From contig CABVBB010000089.1 of assembly GCA_902496505.1 (NCBI GenBank), positions 1 through 7,608 on the forward strand: a stretch of 7,608 nt of DNA, given 5' to 3'. Shown piece after piece: positions 1 through 5,281 of this stretch (positions are counted from its first letter, which is position 1; each line of letters starts with the position of its first letter). The notes beneath the pieces are model-generated. The model saw nothing but the letters and a program-made list of their open reading frames with translations, did not search any database and was not told the origin of the DNA. A program made the position numbers and the translations under genes. This DNA is from an uncultured Peptococcaceae bacterium. Lineage in GTDB: Bacteria > Bacillota > Peptococcia > Peptococcales > Peptococcaceae.

Positions 1-37
1 CAGCTACGATTGCTTTTACTTTTTCAAAAACGTCCAT
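1..37 (-). CDS. acpP: Acyl carrier protein, N-terminal fragment (runs off the window)
   Basis: Only the first 12 codons are present, reading MDVFEKVKAIVA, which matches the helix-1 start typical of bacterial acyl carrier proteins. The phosphopantetheine serine (DSL motif) would lie outside the window. ACP carries the growing acyl chain; FabD, encoded just upstream, loads malonyl groups onto it, and FabH and PlsX use ACP-bound substrates, so the context fits well. The ATG at 37 is chosen because a very strong Shine-Dalgarno, GGGAGGTGA (45-53), sits 7 bases upstream. An in-frame ATG at 70 would add 11 residues (MAKASKGGEWE) but has no ribosome binding site and would swallow this one. The gene follows the fabD stop by 42 bases with no terminator between, so it is probably in the same operon. 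The call rests on 12 residues plus context. Confidence 0.85.
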   Translation of the reverse strand, partial: MDVFEKVKAIVA

Positions 38-44
38 TTCCCAT

Positions 45-53
45 TCACCTCCC
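45..53 (-). promoter_or_regulatory. Strong Shine-Dalgarno of acpP
   Basis: The minus strand reads GGGAGGTGA, near-perfect complementarity to the 16S rRNA 3' end, with a 7-base spacer to the ATG at 37. It decides the acpP start against the in-frame ATG at 70. A strong site here fits the family expectation that ACP is made in much larger amounts than the enzymes encoded before it. Confidence 0.8.
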
Positions 54-79
54 TTCGATGCTTTAGCCATGCGGCTTAT

Positions 80-1012
80 TTAGCTTAACGCTGCAGCCGT
101 GGCAGCGAAAGACTCCATATTTTCCACATTGAACAGCTTCACATCCGGCGCGATGCGCTTAGTGAGTCCTGTCAGCACCTTGCCGGCACCGACCTCGACA
201 ATGGTATCTACACCATTATTCACCATCCACCGTACGGATTCCTCCCAACGAACAGGATGACTGACCTGATCGATCAGCGATCGTTTGATCTCCTCTGGCG
301 TACGCACTGGCAGAGCCGAGTAATTAGCGATCACCGTAAGCTGCGGCGCTTGGATCGTTACCTGATCGATCGCCTCTGCCAAACGCTCACCGGCACCTGT
401 CAAGAGCGAGCTGTGAAACGGCCCGCTCACTGCCAGCGGCATGGCTTTTTTAGCACCATACTCCTTGGCCTTAGCCACAGCAGCATCTAGGGCGCTCTTC
501 TCACCTGAGATCACGATCTGGCCTGGACAGTTGTAATTAGCGATCTCCAAGAGACCGAACTGCGCCGCATAAGCACACAGCTCCCTGACTTGTTCCTGCG
601 AAGCACCTAATACAGCCGCCATGCTGCCTGCACCGGCTGGAACAGCTGCCGCCATATAAAGTCCCCGCTGACGTACCAGCCAAATAGCGTCTTCTGCACT
701 CAGTGCGCCAGCCGCAGCCAAAGCCGCATATTCTCCCAAGCTGTGGCCGGCGACCATTTCTGGTACGATGCCAGCTTCTTTGAGCAGCTTATAACAGACC
801 ATGCTGGCTGCGACCAATGCTGGCTGCGCATTTTCAGTCAGCGTCAAAGCTTCAGCAGGCCCCTCAAACATCAGCTCCGACAGCTTATAGCCCAGACGAG
901 CGTCAGCTGCTTCGAGCAGTTCCCGACAGGAACTGGACTGTTCAGCGATCTCTCGAGCCATGCCCACATACTGAGCACTTTGACCCGGAAATACAAATGC
1001 AATTTTTCCCAT
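80..1012 (-). CDS. fabD: Malonyl-CoA:ACP transacylase FabD
   Basis: 310 residues, the normal length for FabD. The enzyme transfers malonyl from CoA to acyl carrier protein in the cytoplasm, supplying the extender unit for type II fatty acid synthesis. Visible signatures are the N-terminal FPGQSAQ (Gln11, oxyanion hole), the nucleophile motif GHSLGE at 89-94 with Ser91, the malonate carboxylate-binding Arg116 in VRQRG, NCPGQ at 161-165, and the catalytic His200 in GPFHS. The numbering matches E. coli FabD (Ser92, Arg117, His201) within one residue. I choose the ATG at 1012 because GGAGG (1018-1022) lies 5 bases upstream; a TTG at 1024 would extend the protein by four residues but overlaps that ribosome binding site. 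It follows fabH by 22 bases and precedes acpP by 42, so it supplies the enzyme that acts directly on the next gene's product. No missing catalytic residue is seen. Confidence 0.97.
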   Translation of the reverse strand: MGKIAFVFPGQSAQYVGMAREIAEQSSSCRELLEAADARLGYKLSELMFEGPAEALTLTENAQPALVAASMVCYKLLKEAGIVPEMVAGHSLGEYAALAAAGALSAEDAIWLVRQRGLYMAAAVPAGAGSMAAVLGASQEQVRELCAYAAQFGLLEIANYNCPGQIVISGEKSALDAAVAKAKEYGAKKAMPLAVSGPFHSSLLTGAGERLAEAIDQVTIQAPQLTVIANYSALPVRTPEEIKRSLIDQVSHPVRWEESVRWMVNNGVDTIVEVGAGKVLTGLTKRIAPDVKLFNVENMESFAATAAALS

Positions 1013-1034
1013 ACTATCCTCCAAGACTATCTCT

Positions 1035-2027
1035 TTATGACCAAATCATTGCGCAGGACGCCCAAGTCAATCCCGCCCCAAAGCCGACCAGGATCACCTT
1101 GTCGTTTTTGGCGATCTTACCGGAACGGACAGCTTCATCAAGGGCTACCGGAATAGAAGCTGCTGACATATTGCCATAGTGCTCCAAATTGACGAAGACT
1201 TTTTCCCGTTCGATGCCCCAAGCCTTGACGGCCGCGTCGATGATGCGGATATTGGCTTGATGAGGCACCACACAATCGATATCCTGAGCCGTCAGATCAC
1301 TTTTTTCCAAGACTCTCTGCGCTGAATCTCCCATGACTCGTACGGCAAATTTGAAGACTTCCTTGCCGCTCATTGTCAGATAATGCAGCCGCGCATCCAC
1401 CGTCTCGTGGGTTGCCGGATGCCTGGAACCGCCGCCTTTGAGGCACAGAAGCTCTCCGCCCGAACCATCAGAGCCGATGTCGAAGGCCAATATGCCTTGG
1501 CCCTCCGTCTGACCGATGACTGCTGCTCCGGCGCCATCACCAAAAAGCACCACTGTGCCGCGATCTTTGGGATCAACGATCTTGCTCAATGTCTCAGCAC
1601 CGATGATCAATACTTTATGCTCAGGATGCTGACGAATATGCTCATAAGCAATGGACAGCGCATAAATGAAACCTGAGCAGGCTGCACTGATGTCAAATGC
1701 ATAAGCCTTCTTTGCCCCCAGTTTGTCCTGAAGGATACAGGCCGTGGACGGAAACGCCATATCTGGCGTGATCGTCGCCACAATGATCATATCCAGCTCC
1801 TCCGCACTGACCGCAGCCGCCTCTAATGCCCGCTTGGCCGCAGCCAGAGCCAGGTCAGAGGTCGCCGTATCCGCTTCTGCGATGCGCCGTTCTTGGATAC
1901 CTGTGCGGGTCCTGATCCATTCATCACTGGTCTCGACCATCTCCTCCAGCATGTGATTGGTCAGGACTTTCTCAGGCACATAGGAACCTGTGCCCAAAAT
2001 GCCAATGGCATCATTATCTCTTACCAT
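1035..2027 (-). CDS. fabH: Beta-ketoacyl-ACP synthase III FabH
   Basis: 330 residues, full length for KAS III. It condenses a short acyl-CoA primer with malonyl-ACP to start each fatty acid chain. The thiolase-fold catalytic triad is complete: Cys117 in ISAACSGF, His256 in VPHQANIR, Asn286 in EHYGNMSAA. Other family marks are GTGSYVPE near the N-terminus, SDEWIRTRTGI around 34-44, and the glycine-rich GFGAGLTW near the C-terminus. The ATG at 2027 is preferred because it gives the family-standard N-terminus; a start at 2084 would add 19 unrelated residues and overlap plsX by 53 bases. The start lies only 4 bases after the plsX stop and has a weak ribosome binding site, so translation is probably coupled to plsX. 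Whether it prefers acetyl-CoA or branched primers cannot be read from sequence. Confidence 0.97.
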   Translation of the reverse strand: MVRDNDAIGILGTGSYVPEKVLTNHMLEEMVETSDEWIRTRTGIQERRIAEADTATSDLALAAAKRALEAAAVSAEELDMIIVATITPDMAFPSTACILQDKLGAKKAYAFDISAACSGFIYALSIAYEHIRQHPEHKVLIIGAETLSKIVDPKDRGTVVLFGDGAGAAVIGQTEGQGILAFDIGSDGSGGELLCLKGGGSRHPATHETVDARLHYLTMSGKEVFKFAVRVMGDSAQRVLEKSDLTAQDIDCVVPHQANIRIIDAAVKAWGIEREKVFVNLEHYGNMSAASIPVALDEAVRSGKIAKNDKVILVGFGAGLTWASCAMIWS

Positions 2028-2031
2028 GTTG

Positions 2032-3027
2032 TTATTTCTCGCTTTCCAATCGATTTTTGATCTCCTGTACGAATTGCTTTTCATGACATTCTATCGCCAC
2101 GCGTACAGCATTGCGGATGGCATCTGCTTTGGAACTGCCGTGGCAGACGATGCTGATGCCATTAACACCCAGAAGCGGCGCTCCGCCATACTCCGCATAA
2201 TCCATGCGGTGTTTCAGTCCCCGCAGTGCAGGCTTCATCAAGAGCGCGCCCATTTTGTATTTCAGTGACGCTTCCACTTCTGCCTGCAGCATGGACATGA
2301 TCGTCTTGGCCATGCCCTCCATCGTTTTGAGGACGAGATTGCCAGTAAAACCGTCGCAGACCATGACGTCTGCCGCCCCAGCGGGGATATCCCGCCCTTC
2401 GATATTGCCGATGAAATGAAGGCTTTCATCCGCTTTGAGCAGCTGATAGGCGGCCTGCGTCAAGTCACTGCCCTTCGTTTCTTCTGAACCGTTATTGATC
2501 AAGCCAACTCTCGGCCGATCCATTTCCAAAATGCTGGCCATATAGATGCTGCCCATTTGAGCGAACTGCTGCAAATTTTCCGGAGACACATTGGTATTGG
2601 CACCTGCATCGACCAACAGCTTGCCGCCCTCTGCGGTCGGAATGACACAGCCGATAGCAGGGCGATCGATGCCTTTGATCCGTCCCAGGCCAAAAAGTGC
2701 CGCCACCATTTGCCCGCCAGTGCTGCCGGCAGAAATGACCGCGTCCGCTTTGCCTTCCTTGACCAGCTTGGTCGCTACCGTGATCGAAGCATCTTTTTTG
2801 CGGCGATAGGCCGTAGCCGGATGATCTGCCATCTCTATGACCTCACTGGCTGCAACGATCTCGATCTTGTCTCGGCTTTTGCCTGCCAAAAGCGGCTCGA
2901 TCGCTTCCGGCTGACCCACGAAAAATACCTGTTCCACATCAGGATACTGCTCAATGGCTTCCAAAACACCAGCAACGATCTCCTGAGGCGCATGGTCGCC
3001 GCCCATAGCATCAACTGCGATTTTCAT
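2032..3027 (-). CDS. plsX: Phosphate acyltransferase PlsX
   Basis: 331 residues, typical of PlsX, a peripheral membrane enzyme that converts acyl-ACP plus phosphate into acyl-phosphate, the donor used by PlsY to acylate glycerol-3-phosphate. It thus connects fatty acid synthesis to phospholipid synthesis. Recognisable segments are the N-terminal MKIAVDAMGGDHAP, ISAGSTGGQM at 98-107 (the family more often has AGNTGA here), DAGAN at 140-144, CDGFTGN at 224-230, YGGAPLLGVNG at 280-290 and CHGSS at 295-299. The ATG at 3027 begins 2 bases after the fapR stop, and its ribosome binding site AGGAGG (3035-3040) is embedded in the last codons of fapR, indicating translational coupling. The fapR-plsX arrangement is common in Bacillota. 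Confidence 0.97.
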   Translation of the reverse strand: MKIAVDAMGGDHAPQEIVAGVLEAIEQYPDVEQVFFVGQPEAIEPLLAGKSRDKIEIVAASEVIEMADHPATAYRRKKDASITVATKLVKEGKADAVISAGSTGGQMVAALFGLGRIKGIDRPAIGCVIPTAEGGKLLVDAGANTNVSPENLQQFAQMGSIYMASILEMDRPRVGLINNGSEETKGSDLTQAAYQLLKADESLHFIGNIEGRDIPAGAADVMVCDGFTGNLVLKTMEGMAKTIMSMLQAEVEASLKYKMGALLMKPALRGLKHRMDYAEYGGAPLLGVNGISIVCHGSSKADAIRNAVRVAIECHEKQFVQEIKNRLESEK

Positions 3028-3029
3028 GT

Positions 3030-3614
3030 TCAGACCTCCTCCGTCATTTTCAAACTGCTGTCCAAAGCAACTACGATAAATTTCCCGACGAATACTTCTT
3101 CTGTACCCACCTTGGTCACGACCTTGATCAAATGCTTATTGGTCTTCGACCGCGCCCACGTCGCTGTAGCCACCATTTTTTCGCCTAAAAAGACAGGCCG
3201 CTTGAACCGTATCCGCGCACTGCCTGTCAAGACCACCTCTGAATCGATCAACGTCATCGTCAGCATATTAGCTTGGGCAAATATGTGGTGCCCCCGGCAG
3301 ACCTTGCTGTGCTCAGAGACCATGCTCTCCACCACTTCCAAGACTGAGACTGCCTTGACGCCCAGCTCCAAACTGATCAGCTGACCGACCATCTCTTCAT
3401 TCTGCAAAGAACGCACCTTGCTGTAATTGTCGCTGGCGATCGCCTTGAGCCGCTCCCGTACCTCAGGGATGCCCAGCTCCAAACGATCCATGCGAATGGT
3501 CTGGATGCTGCAGGCAAACAGCTTTGCTAATTCTTCATCCGTTGCAAACGGCACCTCGTTCAAATAATCCTTCAGTCCCTGCTGCCGCTGGATCTTTGCC
3601 GCTTTCTTCGCCAC
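3030..3614 (-). CDS. fapR: Malonyl-CoA-responsive repressor of lipid synthesis FapR
   Basis: 194 residues, close to B. subtilis FapR. Residues about 1-60 form a DeoR-like helix-turn-helix, with the strongly conserved recognition stretch CSIQTIRMDRLELGIPE at 35-51. A linker helix leads to a hot-dog (thioesterase-like) effector domain from about 75 to 185, including RGHHIFAQAN at 107-116, which corresponds to the malonyl-CoA-binding segment around Arg106 of the B. subtilis protein. In that family the free repressor binds operators of fatty acid and phospholipid genes and releases them when malonyl-CoA accumulates. The start is GTG at 3614, supported by GGAGGG (3621-3626) with a 6-base spacer. 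It is the first gene of the fap-plsX-fabH-fabD-acpP unit, and a matching operator lies just upstream, so autoregulation is expected. The effector domain is not a working thioesterase in this family. Confidence 0.95.
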   Translation of the reverse strand: MAKKAAKIQRQQGLKDYLNEVPFATDEELAKLFACSIQTIRMDRLELGIPEVRERLKAIASDNYSKVRSLQNEEMVGQLISLELGVKAVSVLEVVESMVSEHSKVCRGHHIFAQANMLTMTLIDSEVVLTGSARIRFKRPVFLGEKMVATATWARSKTNKHLIKVVTKVGTEEVFVGKFIVVALDSSLKMTEEV

Positions 3615-3620
3615 CGTCTT

Positions 3621-3626
3621 CCCTCC
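3621..3626 (-). promoter_or_regulatory. Shine-Dalgarno of fapR (supports the GTG start)
   Basis: The minus strand reads GGAGGG, 6 bases before the GTG at 3614. There is no nearby ATG with comparable support, and the protein from this GTG aligns from its first residues with known FapR proteins. Confidence 0.8.
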
Positions 3627-3631
3627 GTTCC

Positions 3632-3648
3632 TTAAGACCTGATACTAA
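3632..3648 (-). promoter_or_regulatory. Predicted FapR operator
   Basis: On the coding (minus) strand the 17 bases read TTAGTATCAGGTCTTAA, an imperfect inverted repeat. From memory, known FapR sites have TTAGTA and TACTAA arms around a 5-base centre; here one arm is perfect (TTAGTA) and the other matches 4 of 6 (TCTTAA for TACTAA). The site begins at about +1 of the predicted promoter and ends 5 bases before the fapR ribosome binding site, a position that would block transcription initiation or early elongation when occupied. The presence of FapR as the first downstream gene supports the assignment. Binding has not been shown here; it is inferred. Confidence 0.82.
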
Positions 3649-3653
3649 AAGCT

Positions 3654-3682
3654 AGTATAATAGCATTTTGCCCATTTGGCAA
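3654..3682 (-). promoter_or_regulatory. Sigma-A-type promoter of the fapR-plsX-fabH-fabD-acpP operon
   Basis: On the minus strand there is TTGCCA (3677-3682), a 17-base spacer, and TATACT (3654-3659), a near-consensus housekeeping promoter. Transcription should start near 3645-3648, giving a leader of roughly 33 bases before the fapR GTG. The predicted start falls at the edge of the FapR operator. This is the only strong promoter seen in the window and lies in its longest intergenic gap. Confidence 0.85.
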
Positions 3683-3711
3683 GTATAATTTCTCATAAAC
3701 TCCCACGCCAA
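3682..3711 (-). promoter_or_regulatory. Possible second, upstream promoter of the fap operon
   Basis: A second TATACT box (3682-3687) lies 28 bases upstream of the first, within the same 8-base word ATTATACT. An imperfect -35, TTGGCG (3706-3711), precedes it with an 18-base spacer. It would start transcription near 3675, and its -10 box touches the -35 box of the downstream promoter, so the two could not be occupied at once. The weak -35 makes this a tentative call. Confidence 0.35.
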
Positions 3712-3726
3712 AACAATTTTTCCACG

Positions 3727-3759
3727 AAAAAAGCGCCGCCGAATCCATCAGCGACGCTT
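3727..3759 (-). terminator. Intrinsic terminator after the ABC importer genes
   Basis: The minus strand forms a 12-base-pair hairpin, AAGCGTCGCTGA paired with TCGGCGGCGCTT (10 Watson-Crick and 2 G-U pairs) around the 5-base loop TGGAT. The T-run is TTTTTT, with two T in the stem and four beyond. The hairpin begins 15 bases after the permease stop and ends about 15 bases before the first promoter elements of the fap operon, separating the two transcription units. On the plus strand the hairpin is not followed by a T-run, so it should act in one direction only. Confidence 0.9.
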
Positions 3760-3774
3760 ACTGCGCTCCTACCT

Positions 3775-4518
3775 TCAATATTTCTGCCAGCGGCAAAACC
3801 GCCGCTCTGCCAGATCGACCAGCGCATACAGGCCGATCCCCAGCAGCGCCATGCCAATGATCCCAGCATACATTGCCGAATAATTTCTCGTCTCCATCCC
3901 ATCTTGGATGAAATAGCCCAATCCGTCAAAAGAAGCAAAGGTCTCGGCGAAAAATAAAACTGCAATAGCCGTGCCCAGCGTTACCCGCAGCGACGTCAAG
4001 ATCTTCGGCAGGCAGTATGGCAGGATCAAATGCCGATACATCTGCCCAGTGGTCGCACTCAGCGAGCGCATAGACTGCTCGCTGGCTTTGGGGATAGCCT
4101 TGGCTGCGTCTCTCGTCACCACCGCGATCTGGAAAAAGACCACTAAGGCGATCAGCAAGATCTTGGGCTTATTGCCCAGCCCCATGAGGACAACGATGAT
4201 TGGCAGAAAGACCACCTTGGGCAGCGGGTAAAGCAGGTAGACCATGGGACTGAGCAGACGGTCGACTTTTTCACTGCGCCCCATAACAAGCCCCAGCGGT
4301 ACAGCAAAGATCACCGCCAAAACGATGCTCGCGATCACCCGATAGGCACTGATCAAAAAATGCGTGCCCATATCCTCATGGCGCCACAATTCTACAAAAG
4401 CTTGGATCGAGGCCAGCGGCGTAGGCAGAAAGGGCTTTTGCAGCGCCAGACTGCCCAAATGCCACGTGGCCAGCAAGATCACCAGCGCCGCCCCATAGCT
4501 TATCGCCTTATGCTTCAT
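3775..4518 (-). CDS. ABC importer permease, SsuC/TauC/ThiX-like
   Basis: 247 residues with about six hydrophobic membrane segments: roughly 7-26, 55-80, 92-113, 118-135, 178-195 and 215-236. It is a binding-protein-dependent transport permease of the nitrate/sulfonate/taurine/HMP-precursor group. The cytoplasmic coupling loop (EAA-type motif) is at about 147-171, EQSMRSLSAT followed by HLILPYCLPKI; the final LP..LP part is standard while the usual EAA..LGA core is degenerate. The ATG at 4518 is chosen because AGAGGTGA (4524-4531) precedes it and the hydrophobic N-terminus follows directly; the longer reading upstream is hydrophilic and lies inside the ATPase gene. It overlaps the ATPase gene by 11 bases, indicating translational coupling, and ends just before the terminator. 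Two copies would form the channel. The substrate is not evident. Confidence 0.9.
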   Translation of the reverse strand: MKHKAISYGAALVILLATWHLGSLALQKPFLPTPLASIQAFVELWRHEDMGTHFLISAYRVIASIVLAVIFAVPLGLVMGRSEKVDRLLSPMVYLLYPLPKVVFLPIIVVLMGLGNKPKILLIALVVFFQIAVVTRDAAKAIPKASEQSMRSLSATTGQMYRHLILPYCLPKILTSLRVTLGTAIAVLFFAETFASFDGLGYFIQDGMETRNYSAMYAGIIGMALLGIGLYALVDLAERRFCRWQKY

Positions 4519-5281
4519 GCTGCTCACCTCTGATCCTTTCCCTAAGGTCCGCACAGTGCTGATAAAAAGCCTCTGTCTGCCGATAAGCTTCATTGGCGCT
4601 CTGCGGATTATCCAACAAAACAGGCTGGGTCTCTCCATCGGCAAAGACCAATATCCTTTGTCCCAAAAAGACCGCCTCTTCGATGCTGTGGGTAACCATC
4701 AAAAGCGTCATCTTCAGCTGTTCACAAAGCTTTAGAAGCAAATTTTGCAGATTTTCTCTGGTCAAGGCATCCAGCGCCGAAAAAGGCTCATCCAGCAAGA
4801 GGATCTCCGGCTTTTGGATCAGCGCGCGGGCAATAGCCACCCGCTGCCGCTGTCCGCCGGAAAGCTGCCCGGGAAACTGACTGCGCACTCGCCAAATATC
4901 CAATTGCTCCATGATCTGCCGAACAGCCTCCTGTCGTTCCTGAGTCGGTACTTTTTTCAGCACCAGCGGCAGCTCGACATTTTGCGCAGCACTTTTCCAA
5001 GGGAACAGGCCGAATTCCTGCAAAATGACGCTGATCTCCGCTCGCGGCTTTTGAAGCAGCTCATCATGGTAATAGACACTGCCAGCAGTCGGCGTCTGCA
5101 GCCCAGCCAGCACATTGAGCAGCGAGCTTTTGCCGCAGCCTGACGGCCCAATGATCGTCAATCGCTCTCCAGCGTCGATAGACAGATCGACCGCCTGAAA
5201 AATGACCTTGGGCGGCATTTTTTTCTCCCCATACTCAAGACCTAGGCCCTGCGCCCGCAGCACCGGTTTTTGCTCAGTCAT
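4508..5281 (-). CDS. ABC importer ATPase, SsuB/TauB-like
   Basis: 257 residues. It is the nucleotide-binding subunit that powers the importer encoded on either side. All ATPase motifs are intact: Walker A GPSGCGKSS at 45-53, Q-loop Gln88 in VILQEFGLFPW, ABC signature LSGGQRQR at 140-147, Walker B LLLDEP at 161-166, D-loop SALD at 168-171, and the switch His198 in MVTHSIEEA. The LFPW and HSIEEAVFL forms are typical of the nitrate/sulfonate/taurine group. I choose the ATG at 5281, which has GGGGAA (5289-5294) upstream and overlaps the binding-protein gene by 8 bases; an ATG at 5296 lacks a ribosome binding site and would add five residues. It overlaps the following permease gene by 11 bases. 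Confidence 0.93.
   Translation of the reverse strand: MTEQKPVLRAQGLGLEYGEKKMPPKVIFQAVDLSIDAGERLTIIGPSGCGKSSLLNVLAGLQTPTAGSVYYHDELLQKPRAEISVILQEFGLFPWKSAAQNVELPLVLKKVPTQERQEAVRQIMEQLDIWRVRSQFPGQLSGGQRQRVAIARALIQKPEILLLDEPFSALDALTRENLQNLLLKLCEQLKMTLLMVTHSIEEAVFLGQRILVFADGETQPVLLDNPQSANEAYRQTEAFYQHCADLRERIRGEQHEA

Noticed and set aside
38..70. Upstream in-frame ATG for acpP at 70, or a small separate peptide
   Set aside because: No ribosome binding site precedes it, and the strong GGGAGGTGA would lie inside the coding region; ACP proteins normally start as seen from 37.
743..1179. Two overlapping plus-strand open frames opposite fabD and fabH
   Set aside because: Both are antisense to genes with complete catalytic motifs and have no recognisable product or start signal.
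2028..2084. Longer fabH N-terminus starting at 2084
   Set aside because: The extra 19 residues are basic and unlike any FabH, and would overlap plsX by 53 bases; the family-standard N-terminus begins at the ATG at 2027.
2557..3384. 275-codon open frame on the plus strand, opposite plsX and fapR
   Set aside because: It starts with TTG without a ribosome binding site, spans two well-identified genes, and its translation resembles no protein family I know. It is a shadow of the codon bias on the other strand.
3748..3774. Bidirectional action of the 3727-3759 terminator
   Set aside because: On the plus strand the hairpin is followed by ACTGCGCTCC rather than a T-run, and no plus-strand gene ends there.
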